Source: Owenia fusiformis (taxonomy: Eukaryota; Annelida; Polychaeta; Sabellida; Oweniidae). From it: 64,000 bases of DNA. A program made the translations under genes and the position numbers. Each line of letters starts with the position of its first letter. Within the stretch, counting starts at the first letter, position 1. Where the stretch lies: positions 4,255,318-4,319,317 of the forward strand of contig CAIIXF020000012.1 in assembly GCA_903813345.2 (NCBI GenBank), given 5' to 3'. Below are positions 10,050 to 23,200 of this stretch, piece after piece. The notes under the pieces were generated by a model that saw only the letters and a program-made list of their open reading frames with translations, did not search any database and was not told the DNA's origin.

Positions 10050-11983
10050 CTACCGACCTCGAGGCGAGGCTCAAGCTGTACTCTACTGTATTGTGTGACA
10101 AAACGTTTAGTGCTTTGGGTGGGTATTGGAGAACTTGAGATTTTAAACTTAATATCGATAGAAAGATGTCACTGTTTGCATTGCGATCATATTACATTCC
10201 TACTGGGTATATTCAATAAAGCAACAAGGATGTAAAAAACAAGGGCAATCAATATTGAATATTGAATCAGTTCCAAGAAGTAAAACTAACTCCAATTGCG
10301 ACATCCGATTATTCGTTTGGGTATAGCCGAGCTGAAAATTCAGGTAAGAAGCAGTTTTGTCACATTGTACGGGGAAATACTTATCTGTGTATCTTTCAGG
10401 CCGAAAGATGAGAGGCTATTGAAGGCAGAAAAAACTCAGGGGGCTCCTAATAAGGGCTGACAATGATGGTTAAAAAAGGTACAGCTGGAAAATAAAATTT
10501 CGGTAAAAAATTGCTATACCTGCACATGTTATTATCTGGTACACTATAAAGTATGAAGGGATGTGTTAATTTCCTTGCTTTTTTCAGGAAAGTGTACATG
10601 TGCAGGTATAGCAATTTTTTACCAAAATGTTACTTTCCAGCTGAGCATTATGATGAATAAATGAATGATTTCAACAATAAGGCATTCTGGTTGATCATAC
10701 CCCTTCTTTATTATCTGTCGTTTGAGAGGAAATGTTAAAGATCACTTTGGAAAGTTCAAGACAAGGGGCACAAGTGACAATTAGGTATTTGTTGCAATAC
10801 TGAATTGGTTTTATGGTAGGCCAACATTTATTTGGATCAACCAACTAGTACGTGGGACTCACTGAGAACCCATTTTCAAAACAGGAGTGGGCCCTCATTT
10901 GAGAAAATAGGCCTCGCTCCGTCGCTCGACTTTTAAACGTGTCCTCAATTTTTAACTTTTAAATTCGCAACATTTTCAAAAAGAATAAACTTTCTACAGT
11001 TTTCAAGTCTGTTTCTATTTACTTGGTAAAGACTAGGTATTTATTTATTTAGATTAAATTGTTTAACAGTTGCACTCTTATAATTAATGAGGTACATCTA
11101 TAGAAGGGTATACATCGTGACATGTAGGCTAGGTTAAAAACAAATATATCTAACTAAAGTAAGATTTTAAAAAAAAGAATCAAATAAAATACAATAGTCA
11201 TGACATCAACAATGTGTCCCTCATCCCCCGATAACCATCTCAATTTTATGTTAGTTGGGGCTAAAAAAGAGGAGATGCAATGCACAACTTTATGGATGTC
11301 AACTTAACAAAGTGGAAAGTGATGGGCACTAGAAATCACCTTTTTATTTTCAAACTGTATCTAGCATATTCAAAGCTGTACAGCAGGAAATATGGCCTTA
11401 GTGGTCTCAACGGAGAGAAGCTATAAATAGACAAACCACCACACAATCTCAACCTAGTAACTCTAGAAAGGACAGAACATTTAGAGCCCTCCATAGCTCA
11501 AAAGGTACATAAATATATATAGAAATGATAATGATAAATTCGTTTTATAATGTGACTTACCCGAGGCCCGGGTATACTGTCATAAATAAAAGTCTTATTT
11601 TTATCCATTAAACTTATAAAAATCAGTCTTATTATTATCAGTATAATATACATGTTTATTATGCACCTCATTTAAATACTCAAATCTGATTGGTTAAGAG
11701 CTGCAGGGTATATTGCAATACGTGGCAGCAAGATCTCGTTCTATCCAGTATTGAAGAAACGAGATCTCCAACCATCCAGTATGCCAGAATACCTATCATC
11801 GAATAAAAATACTAGGCTCGGCTTCTGTTTTTAGTAGACGCATTCTTTAAAATAAAGTATTTCTTGACAATTTAACACCATCTTTTATTTATCTACAGTA
11901 AATTAATGGTAGGAATATGATATTAACCAAGGGAGGTGCATAATAAAATAAATACTGGATGACCATGGGGTGAATATATAAGG
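10050..11983. other. No gene seen; repeat-bearing intergenic DNA
   Basis: Apart from the foldback at 10482-10643 I find no coding exon. The stretch 11690-11830 (resolvase-like direct phrases such as AGATCTCGTT and AATACTAGGC) shares the phrase AATACTAGGC with 12460-12500 and probably belongs to the same composite repeat family. Confidence 0.35.
10482..10643. repeat. 162-bp foldback element (MITE-like)
   Basis: Two 47-bp arms, 10482-10528 and 10597-10643, are inverted copies starting CAGCTGGAAA with about five mismatches, separated by 68 bp. The arm core, TTTTTTACCGAAATTTTA in one strand and TTGCTATACCTGCACATG in the other, reappears as a single degraded half at about 13889-13930. Confidence 0.8.
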
Positions 11984-12456
11984 GTTATGTACTGGGAGGT
12001 TTTGGATACAGGGTTTATCCCAAAGGAAATATGTGTATCTCACGAGGGACTGCAGGGACCGAGGGAGATACACATATTTCCCGCCGTACATAACTGGTGT
12101 ATCTCATACTTGAGTGGGTTTGGGGTAGATATAACCTTTACCACCTTTTTCAAATGACAAGATAGGCCTATACTGTAAAAGCACAATTTATATTTAACAT
12201 TTTCATAATATTCCTTCAGTTCAATTCAATAGAATTGTAACATTTAAACTTTTTGAAAAATTTTAAACTTCTGAAATTTAAATTTTTAAAATTTTTAAAC
12301 TTTTGAAAAAATTCCCGGGAGCGGGATGGATATATTATATCTGCCCGCATTTGGACTAGAGCGGGACATATACAATATATCCTGCCCGCTCCTCAGATAT
12401 GATATATATTCCCGGGTGATATCTACCCCAAACCCACTCAAGTATGAAATACACCA
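11984..12456. repeat. Composite foldback repeat, copy 1
   Basis: A hairpin at 11984-12094 (ends GTTATGTAC / GTACATAAC, centre near the CTGCAGG) abuts a unit bounded by 38-bp inverted repeats, 12095-12132 and 12419-12456, which differ at about one base. The interior is AT-rich and ends in GC-rich GAGCGGGA palindromes. The right arm of the hairpin has lost about 26 bases that are still present in copy 2 (21231-21791). Confidence 0.8.
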
Positions 12457-15400
12457 GGATACCTATCCTCATAAATAAATACTAGGCGAGGATAGGTATT
12501 CTTGCATATCCACCTCATGGTCATCTAGTTTGTTTAATACACCACGCATTAACAATTCAGTGCACTAGCGAACTCTCAATGACTTACCATGCTCTACACT
12601 AGCTACATTACATATCACATACATTTTTCATAAGGAAATCAATTCTATATAATCCTTGATCGACCAAGATATAGTAAAAAACAAGGTCTAGTCCTAGAAA
12701 GATTGCTCCGAACCGGTCCGTCTTCTCGCTGCAAGCAGGAGGAAATTCTTTGTCACAAAGTTTGGCATTTTTTATAAAATCAAACGCGCGTCATTGAAAC
12801 TCACAAGATGTAAATAGCATGTCATTTACATCATACCTTGATGGGGAAAATAGATCTTATATGGTAGAAGTACTAAATAAAAGTTATCGTGAAAATGAGA
12901 CAGTCGTTCTCGAGAGAAAAGAGCATAAATGCGCATTTAGAGTTTTGGTCCGTTTAAAAATCTGTAAAAATTGGGGTACTTAAAAGCATCGGGAGGCATC
13001 ATATATTTCAAATTAGACACGAGGAAGTCAATATTGAGCAAGTTATGGCTGTTTTAAATTCAAATAAAACCGTTAACCCGTACCGGTCCAGCTTTTGACC
13101 CGTACCGGTCAATTTTCGTTAACTGCGTATACCAAGGGTGCTGAAGGCAGGTACAGATCTGTACCAAGTTTTCGGCATACATGTACATATAAGACTAGGT
13201 CAGCCTTCAGGGCCTTACTCACTTCGAGAGCCATGTTAGATTTTGAAACTTATCGGGAGGTATTATATCAAAATCCACATAGCTTTCGCAGGAAGTAAGG
13301 TCAGCCATCAATTGATTAATTATGTACTTTAGCTATATCCTTCTTTAATGGACTTCATTTATGCTTAAATTCATAAAATACTTTAAAATACTATGTACCC
13401 TTGTTGCAAGGGTGCTGTAGGTATGATATTTCGCGAGAGGGAGCAAAAAGCAAATAAAAATGTCATCGATACGCTTTTTATGATATTTATGATACTGCGC
13501 TATGTACTTGTGCAATGATATATCATAGTAACTGCAAACAATACAAAGTAGTGGAACCCATACATAGGAGCACCTCTTTAATCCGAACACCTCTCAATAT
13601 CAACCCCCTTTTAGTCCCAATTTTGCTTCTACCCCTTGACTCAAAAATATGAACACAACCTAATCCGAACACATTTGGCTCGTTCCACTAGTGTTCGGAT
13701 TAGACAGGTTGCACCTTGGGTTGCACTGTATTTTTTAAGGTCAAGGTCGAGGTCAATATATTTTCACGTTTGTAATTATAATGACAGCGAATATGGGGAT
13801 TATGGTCGGTTTAATGACGGAACCCTACATATTTTTTATGTATAGATAAACATGGCATTACTTTAAGGTTCAACTGTTCAAGAAAACATTTTTTGAAAAA
13901 TTGCTATATTTGCCCATGTTATTTTCTGGTGTTATTTTCATTCAAAAAATTAAAAGGATCCGTACCTATAAGTGTACCTATAAGAACTTAGAAAATTATT
14001 GAAAAGGGTAAAATGGAATTCCAGAATTATTTTTATGCAATTTGAATCTTTATTAAGTATATTTTCAACAAATCACAAAAATAGTGTGAAAAATATGGTA
14101 AAAAAAGGTGTTTTTAACAGTGATTCTTAGCACATATCATGTTGACTCTTCAAATGAGTAATTTTGACATATTTTCACAGAACCTTGATTAAAATCTTGA
14201 GTTTTGTAGATAGACTTAATTTCACTTGTCAGTAAAAGAACTACAATGTGCCTCAATCTACTAAGCTTCATTTCATGTGCGATTCATGCATAAATAGTTA
14301 GTAATCCTAAATGTATTGAAAGACACCCTATTGTGTTTTTGTTGTAAACAGTGAATTACCTTCTCCATTCATTGACAGATTGAGGCACTTCCACAAACCA
14401 GACCCCCTCTGAATTTACCTTTATTGTTTAGTATTGACACTATTTTATAATTCAAACATGAAATAAGAGAGGGTCCTAAGTGTGGAAGATACACAATATG
14501 AAAGTATAGCAAAACTTTTAGTTTCAAAAAGGAGGCCATATTGAAATTACCATTATAGTCAAGAATCCATTCTGCCTTGAATGTATTGCTTAAGGTAGGT
14601 GCAACATCGAACCTTCTACAAAAATAGAAAATCTTCTTTGGAAAGACATTCTGGACTGAACCTTCCAACAAACTCTGTCATTTACAATAACGATTGTGTC
14701 ATCGTATCACGCCACAGAGAATCCAACCCGAGTTCCCATAGATAATTCTGAGCACCATTTTCAAACCTCTAAACAAACATGTATTCAATTTTCAATGATA
14801 GCAAGATCAAAGAAAACAATTATCATTTACAATAAAGCAATTAAATCACAGGTAACTAAAAGTATGTTTTTCAAAAATCTGTTCATGGGGTGTACTATTA
14901 GAACATGTGATATGTAAGCAATGAGCCTGATAATCCCAAAAATATGTTTCGGCTAGTCATTTGTTTGAATGAATATTGCTTGTTAAGTGTTCATATGAAA
15001 TAAACTAAGACAATTATGTCATCTATAATTGTTTTAATTTCTTTGACAATGCCAAATGAAAATATAATGCAATGGAAAGTCGCCACTAGATTTAACTTGA
15101 ATTTAGGTTTTGTATTTTCAACTGTTGCTCTTTGTGTTCTACCTATCTTTGTGTTCTATCTTTAATGATGTTTTGACATAGTTTCTAGGTTGAATACCTA
15201 GGTTAAAGCTACAGTATACACAATAAGGGTGATCATGGAACTATTGTTGAGAACACATTTATTAAGGTTCATTTTTTCAAAAGATATATTAGTTTTTAGT
15301 TTTTTTATGATATGTGTTTTCAATATGTTGCCCTTTGTGTTCTACCTTAACAATGTTCTGATATATCGATTGAAGAATGGTCAACATACTTATAATGATC

Positions 15401-15600
15401 ATGAATGAAGACTAACATACCCCTAAAATGATATTTAGAATGATTTGTGTAGTCAAACTTAAATGCACTGAATGACCTTAGTTTTAATCCAAATGACCTA
15501 ATTTCATTTTTTATGAGTTCATAATTGTTAAAAGTAACTATTTCCATATTATTTTCAATGAAACCTTTGGGGGCACCTTCAGGTACATTAGGTAACGGAT
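12457..15600. other. No gene seen
   Basis: Intergenic AT-rich DNA. I note CCCGTACCGGTC twice near 13076-13108 and a pogo-like short repeat at 13571-13710. Short open frames here have no splice sites or family likeness I can support. Confidence 0.35.
13571..13710. repeat. Pogo/Tigger-like inverted repeat fragment
   Basis: CACCTCTTTAATCCGAACAC and, inverted, GTGTTCGGATTAGACAGGTT flank a short spacer. The same ends occur at 63245-63303. ACCTGTCTAATCCGAAC-type ends resemble pogo/Tigger terminal repeats of invertebrates; the assignment is an inference. Confidence 0.45.
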
Positions 15601-15603
15601 CCT

Positions 15604-15753
15604 TTCAAGACAAGACAAGACAAGACAAGACAAGACAATCAACAACACTGGATTGCCTATAATTCATTTCTAAATCACTAAACACAAGATGCAAAAAGGA
15701 TGCCACTGGCGGATCCAGAAGCAAACAAGGGGGGGGGGGGGGGGGGGGGGGGC
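15604..15753. repeat. Microsatellites: (CAAGA)n and poly-G
   Basis: About six CAAGA units at 15604-15636, then a G-run of more than 20 bases at about 15730-15752 next to a GGCGGATCCAG phrase. The long G-run is a likely sequencing and assembly weak point. Confidence 0.85.
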
Positions 15754-15759
15754 AAGTCA

Positions 15760-16464
15760 CTCTGGAAAAACATTTGGGCCCCTAAAACCCCAAATTTTAA
15801 AATTTTAAGGCCTATTTTTGTAATCTGGCCTATAAAGGCACATTTTTGAGAACCTACACAATTTTTGGGGCCCTAAAAATGTGTTCTCTCATAGAAAATA
15901 GGGGGGGGGAGCTTGTTTTGAACTAGAACATAACGTGCGGTATACCAATTCTTCTTGGTTGCACGTTGTCCCCTTTTCTCCAGTGAATTATGCATGCGCA
16001 CAGACTTGATTCTTCCTTCTTATAGTCGAATCTTATAGTACTTCGAATTCACCATGCAATTAATGATATTACTTTTACATGACCTTAAACCTTTTAACAC
16101 ACAATATACGCTCTGCGTCAAATTGTAATAATATGTTGTGTAAATAATTTGAATGGAACAATAAATATAAATGTATAATGCATAATAAAAAAGCAACATT
16201 TGAACCAATATTTAACAGTTTAAGGAGGTCCTGGTCCATAATATGTCTTGATTTAAAAAAAATACTATTTGCTGTAAAAACGTCGGGCTTTTGGGTCGAA
16301 ATATGTCTCTCATCACAAGGGGTCAAAAACGTAAACGTTTTCATTCGAATTTATACACTATAAAACCTAAGACGTTAACTTCTAAGCATGTATTTGCAAT
16401 AAATTGTACTATCGTTTTTGTCAAAATTAATTTGAAATTCAATGCAATTTTCGGTAAAAATAAT
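15760..16464. other. No gene seen
   Basis: AT-rich. A second G-run lies at about 15901-15909. Short frames on both strands near 16020-16540 overlap each other and show no family signal. Confidence 0.35.
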
Positions 16465-16794
16465 TACACTCTTAAAAATTATTACTTGGATTTCCTTATA
16501 TTGAGAAATTGTACTACTCATTTTAAGTCAAAAATTACTTAAATAATCTTGAACTACTGAATAATTTTGAAGTAATTTTTAAGTAATTCATTTATGGTGA
16601 ATTTACTAATGCAAGGAGAGAAATTGAAATACTTACTATAGTAATTGTAATACTCATTTACATAATTAAGCAATTAAAAAATTCAAAATGACAATATAAG
16701 TTAAACCTAAGTAAAATGAAGTAAAACTAAGTATTTAACTTTAAGTAATTTTTATACCTGGGAAATACTCAAGTAATTCATTTTTAAGAGTGTA
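16465..16794. mobile_element. MITE with TA target site
   Basis: 330-bp element beginning TACACTCTTAAAAATTATTA and ending as its inverted form (TTTTTAAGAGTGTA). The TA at each end can be the target duplication, as in Tc1/mariner-type MITEs. The interior is rich in AAGTAATT phrases and has no coding capacity. Confidence 0.75.
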
Positions 16795-17296
16795 GGTATG
16801 TAAATATTGTTGCTACCAGATCCTAATGAGGCGTCCTAGGAATTTCTTACCGTGGACTATATTAGTACATAATCATTCAAGGGTCAGTTGTATAAGGGCA
16901 ATACAAATGGGACCAATATATGTTCCACTCCGATGTCATAAACGATGACTATCACGATCGGTAGGCCTATGTATACACGCGTGTATATGCTATTAATCAG
17001 TTAATTAAAATGATATACAATATATACAATGTGTCAGGTTATATTACATTTACCTGGATCAATTCTTTATTCCAGCTGAGCCCCTGCATTATGATCACAT
17101 AACATGTGACAAACTAACAATACTCCACATATAATAGTCTAATAAATACTGAGGTTGTTTGTATACTTTTTTTTTTATTTCTCACTCACTTTAATATTGA
17201 ATCATGCACTTGAATGTGTTCGTTTGATATTGAACTTGTATTATTGAATTTTAGGAACCAGCGACAACCATATAGATTCGACAATAGCTGTCAAAT

Positions 17297-20200
17297 ATGG
17301 AGGAGAAGAACGTAAGTATTCTATCAAGAGGTTTGACTTGCTGCTTTTATTCTTCATTTTATGAGTCAACAACACATGCGAGGATTCATATTTGAGGAAG
17401 TCAAGACAACATTTGTACTCTACAGGTGCGATATACCAGGTTCAGAGATTAGTGATCGTACAACTTACCAGGTTCAGAAATCAGTGATCAATACACTGAT
17501 AAACCCATGTTCAAAGTTAAGAGATCGTGCAATGTACCTATGTTCAGAGATTAGTGATCGTGCAATGCATTTAGGTTCAGAGATTAGTAATCGTGCAATA
17601 TACCTAGGTTCAGAGTTAAGAGATCGTGCAATGTACCTAGATTCAGAGATTAGTGATCGTACAATATACCACGGTTCAGAAAGTAGCGATCGTGCAATAT
17701 ACTAGTACTTAGGTTCAGAAATTAGTGATCGTGCAATATACCTAGGTTCAGAAATTAGTGATCGTGCAATATCAATAGGTTCAGAGATTAGTGATCGTGC
17801 AATGCATTAAGGTTCAGAGATTAGTAATCGTGCAATGTACCTAGATTCAGAGATTAGTGATCGTGCAATATACGGAGGCAGGGGCGTCCCCGGGATTTTT
17901 CCAAAAAGGGTCCCCTCTACATCTGAAACAGCAAAATTTGCATCTGAAACCTAGCTTCTCCACCTCTTCGCGAGCGCACAGTTCTTGCTTCCTTCGAGTC
18001 GCCTTCTCTTCAACATCGTGAACGAAATCAACGGGGACTGGCTCAAAAAGGGGGATGTTATCGCACCAAGCGCATCCCCCCTTCGGATGCCAATGTGAAT
18101 AAAATAACTAATTAGAAAACATCCCAGGAAAACTTTGTACCAACGGAAAAAATTGAAAATGTTATGGAGTCTGTATTGCAACTTTTGAACTATCACGGCT
18201 TACTCTTTTTATTGGAACATATGTATTTGCCGTTTTTTGAATTCACTGGGCCGTATATTTTGATATGCTTTACGTAAGAAATAGTTCACGTTTAGTAAGG
18301 TCAAATGTTCCTCCCGAGCTCGTGCTTAATATTTCTTGCTCTTTCTCAAACGTATCATTTTTGTATTGGATGTTGGTCACTGTTTTTCTATATATTTTCA
18401 AACCCAATTTTCTGTCTCCTTATAGATGTCGACGCTACCCTCAGAACAGGCAGGATACGGGTATGAACAGCCCCCAAATTACAACCAATCAAACGTTACC
18501 ATACAGCAGCCAGGGGCTCACCCCCCAGTTCCAAATCCTCAAGCGGCTATGTCCCACACCACAGTTGTACAGTCTCAACCAGGACGAGGAGGGATGAACC
18601 CCAATGTTGTTACAACTGGCGGAGGAATACATCAGACAACTATTGTTAACACGCACACTAAGAGAAATTGGTCATCCGGTATATGCTCATGCTTCGATGA
18701 TTTGGGAAGCTGTAAGTATCTTTTATGTTATTACACTTACCACCCATCGAAGCTTTCCACTGGGTCTAGAGGGGTAGGAACAATTGGATTATTGGAACCT
18801 TGTAAATCAAGATGCTTACCAGTGCCCTTTTAGCCAGGATCATCAAAATAATTAAAAAGGCGTCTGGCGCTTTATCAGTCATATTTTTTGCTATTTTCTC
18901 TATTACTGATCATCTCTCTAAACATAATGCCGTACAATGTCTGACCAACTGGCGTAAATTCCAAAGAATTCTGGAATGGTTGGAAAGTTAGAAAGGATTC
19001 TATAGTAATAAATTGAAGTCATGAATATGATAGAACCATTATCAATGATTAAATGTGTTCAACAAGAGAATGTGAGACATGAAATAAAATGATATTGTTA
19101 GTTAAGTTTAGGAATGCATCATTTTTAAAATTTCATGAAATATATCGATTAATAGAATGAAATTATAGCCATTTTGTTATAGAATTAGAGATAATCGACT
19201 TTAGATTCAGAGTTCCCTCCTCAATTCAAAATTAGGGGTAACACATAAAACAATGAACTTGAAGTTGTAAGATTACTAATACGTTGTAGTAATTATGTTA
19301 CGATTATAACTCTTAGCCTATCTCAATCAAGGGAAAGATCAATACCCGGTGATTTCAGCGGGAAGTGGCGTTTCGTTCAGTGGATGAGCTGCGCGCGCAC
19401 GCATAAATGCGATTCTCAATCACCCTATATGTAAAACATCGTATTAAACTTAGCCTATGCATACCAAAGTAATATCAGATGTGGATATAATGTGTGTTTA
19501 TTGTGTTACGCGGTAAACACGACACTAAAATATGTCATATTCCGCAACGAATATGGCATATTCACTTGTGGTGTATGACAGATTCACCTGCGGTATATGG
19601 CATACACACTAACCAATGAGAACGTGATACGGAAGTACGAAATTGTCGATTGCATCGATTGAACGAACAAGTATAACGTTATAGATTATTATAATGATTA
19701 CTGAATCAAAAGTACTGTGTATCGAATATATTAACTAAGCAGAAGTATCAGTCACCAATCTCGCGTAATAAACTTATTCAATCAATCCAGGATTGATATA
19801 TTAGTACTCGACGCACTAACTATATTGGTTTTGCATTAGAGTCGATTCTCGCAACCAATCAAATCAAGGCTTTCTTTATCACGTTTTCACCTGCGGTATT
19901 TGTCATATTCACCTGCGGTATATGGCATATTCTGCAAGTGAGTATGACATATTCCGCAGGTGAGTATCGGGTACTCACTGAAATCAATGTATCGCATATT
20001 CACTGCGGAATATCGCATACTCACCTGCGGAATATGCCATATACCGCAGGTGAGTATGTCATAATCACATGTATCACAAAAACCGCGCAACCATGAATGT
20101 ATGCCATATACCGCGTAACATATTTAGCAAAATAGTTACATCATATCCTTAATTTCACTAGACTAATATTTGATGAGGGGTAAAAATCGTCTGAAAATCA

Positions 20201-23200
20201 TAGGGTCACACTTATGCGTTTGTAATACAATGTTTTTAACCATTGTTAGTTTTCTTTTTAAATTTTCATCTGATTTCCACTATTTATTTACAATATTTAT
20301 AGAACCTCCAAGATAAAGTACCACGCACCTTTTTCTTTACTATTTCGAAAGTCCTTTGAACCATTTTAAGGGAAAGTGATTATACCTAATTATACCTCTC
20401 AGATCTTTTCTAGCAATCGATAGATTGAATGTGTGTAGAGAAATTAATTGTTTTATTGCAGCATAGAGTTTTATGGTTATACCATTACATGTATATGTTT
20501 TGTTGTGTTCTACATGTACCTTATCTTGTACCATTTGTTTTCACTTGACTTGGCCTCTTAAAGAGCTAAACTCTACACTCAGCAGACTCATAGCCAGCTT
20601 TTGCAGAGGGGGCTCATTTTTTAAAAAATGGGGCTCAAATCACTTGAAAAGTGCTAAAAATGGTAAAAAACTGCATGATGTTGAAAGAAGTCTTGGCCAG
20701 AAGTAACCCATCTGGATACTGGGCTGGGATGAAATACATTAGACTCTGTTTTGCATCACGTTTGAACAATTGTAAAGGAGGTGTCAGAAAAACGAACAAG
20801 ACAAAATAGGAACTCTTGAACAACATGTAATACAAACTGTCCTCGAACACTGGGAAACAATGACCTACAATTTCCAAAGAAGAAGACCTGAAAGTTAAAA
20901 ACACAGTTCAGCAGTTAGAAAAGAAATATGTGTGGGACCCCAGCATTCATATACTGCAATTAACGAAATAACTTGAAAGTTGTTTACCCCGCACCCAAGA
21001 TATAGTTAAAAACTTAAGACGAAGGCTGTATTTTGGACATGATTTTGACCGCGACCATGATTTTAATCCCCAAAAATTACCGAGATTGTAGTTAGATTGA
21101 ATGATACTCGCGGTTAAAACAGAAATATTACGCAAGATCGTGTCAAAGTCACTTGGTCTATACAAAAATGCACCCTAAGAAAACTTAAAGAAAAACGAAT
21201 GCAAAGTGTAAAGTTGCTTAATATATAAGGGTTATGTACTGGGAGGTTTTGGATACAGGTTTTATCCCAAGGGAAATATGTGTATATCCCGAGGGACCGC
21301 AGGGACCGAGGGATATACACATATTTCCCGAGGGATAAACCCTGTATCCAAAACCGACCGTACATAACAGATGTATTTCATACCTACTGATGTTCTAGGT
21401 ACGTCATATACCCTATAAAGTTCCAAAATTCAAAAATATACTTAAGATACGCATTTTCTTGGTGTTATTTTAAGTTTGTGAGATTTTCAAACTCATATAA
21501 CTCATATTTTGAAAAATAAAATTTGAAAAAAAAAATTTTGGGAAAAATAGGGAAATTTTTTTTTGAAAAAATGTGAGTTTTTTTGAAAATTTTGGGAAAA
21601 ATTCAAAAAAAAATTGCCCAAAAATGTGAAAAAAATTCAAAAAAAAATTGAAAAAATTGTGAAAAAAAATTTCAAGAGCGGGACCGGGATGGATACAGCG
21701 TGTATCCATCCCGCCCCGGGCCTTGGCTAGATACAGTATATATTCCCGCTCGTTATGTACCTAGAACCTCAGTAGGTATGAAATACTGGTGTTTATTTAC
21801 CCTGGTAAGTGCAATATTGTCAATGCTTGGCTACTATCCCGGTGGTTTACGCTGTATAAATATTAAACAGCACTTCCCATGTCACGATGACATCCAAGTT
21901 ATTAGAATACATTCAGACATCGATCCGTGTATAAACAGAACCCACAACAGTAAAATGTTATTCTAAAATGGCAAATGAAATGGACTTCGCATAAAATTCT
22001 TATACCAAGCGCCCCTCCTTATTTTAACTCTCGCTTCTGGCTATACCCCTTACAGGCCCGTAGCCAGAGGGGGAGCTGGGGGAGCGGAAGCTCCCCCCCC
22101 TGGCCCCCCCTGGGCAGAAATTCTTTCAAAATCATGCAGTTTTTCACCATTCTGAGAATTTTTCGTATGATTTTTAGCCAAAATTGTGAAAAAGCTCTCC
22201 CCCTGGAAAAAAGCTCCCCCCCCTGGTAAAAGCTGGCTACGGGCATGCCTTACCATTTCTCCAATTTAGTATTGCTACATTCAAGCACGATGGCAGTGCA
22301 ATCATTCTGTTTTACCTATCTTCTATTTTAAAAAGTTCTACCGCTGCTGCCATCTTTATATCGCTCTAAACCTCTATTTTATATAAACAATGTGTTTTTG
22401 TGGTTTCAGGCTGTTTTGCCACATGGTGTCCAGCGATAATGGACTGTGTCCTTGCGGATGAGATGGGAGAAAGCTTCTGCGTGCCCGTCTGCGTTCCTGG
22501 TGGCACAATTCTCATAAGGCAGAAATTACGTCTCGAGAATAACATTCAGGTGCGTAAGAGGGGGGGGGGGTATCCAAAGTGTTATATACAGTCGTTGAAC
22601 CTATATCCATTGTGGGATCCACAGTATATATTATCCTTTTGAATAGAGATACTGAGTCTCTTTGGATAAAGACTGAAAAATCATGATGACCAATCTCCAT
22701 CTAAAGAAGATGAAACTCTTTGACGTTGTCATAAAGATAGTAGGTTCACCTATGAATCTTAGTGTACTCCCCCAGGGTGTTTTACTGAGTTGCTGCAGTA
22801 AGGGGATGGTCAATTGACCCTGTTTCACTTGAATGGTTCCCGTGACATGGCACTTGAATTAATCTTAAAACTATAGTCTAATATAAGGACTTGAATATAA
22901 AATATATAAATGTGTGATGACTGCTGTAACTATACAGCTACACTACAAATGTAGAAACGTTTGTGTTTATGGCTGTGTACAACTACAAATGTAGCAACGT
23001 TTGTATTATGTTACAGGGGACGATGTGTGGTGGCTGCATTATGGATGTATATAATTGCAAATATAGCAACGTTTGTGTTCATATTACAGGGGATGATGTA
23101 TACATTATATTACAGGGGTCGGTGTGTGATGACTGCGTTATGGCTGTGTACAACTACAAATGTAGCAACGTTTGTGTTTATATTACAGGTGTCGATGTGT

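Larger units (their letters stand above)
18712..22409 (+). other. PLAC8 intron 2, repeat-rich
   Basis: 3.7-kb intron with a strong donor (gtaagt) and acceptor (tttcag). It holds the dispersed repeat at 19329-19412, the palindrome cluster at 19520-20125, copies of a foldback family at 20588-20715 and 22053-22249, and composite foldback copy 2 at 21231-21791. No further coding exon is seen. Confidence 0.7.

Noticed and set aside
14369-14671. 100-codon minus-strand frame
   Set aside because: No recognised motif, no splice sites in phase, composition like the surrounding AT-rich DNA.
21470-21709. Phe-rich 79-residue minus-strand frame
   Set aside because: It comes from the A/T homopolymer spacer of the composite foldback repeat.
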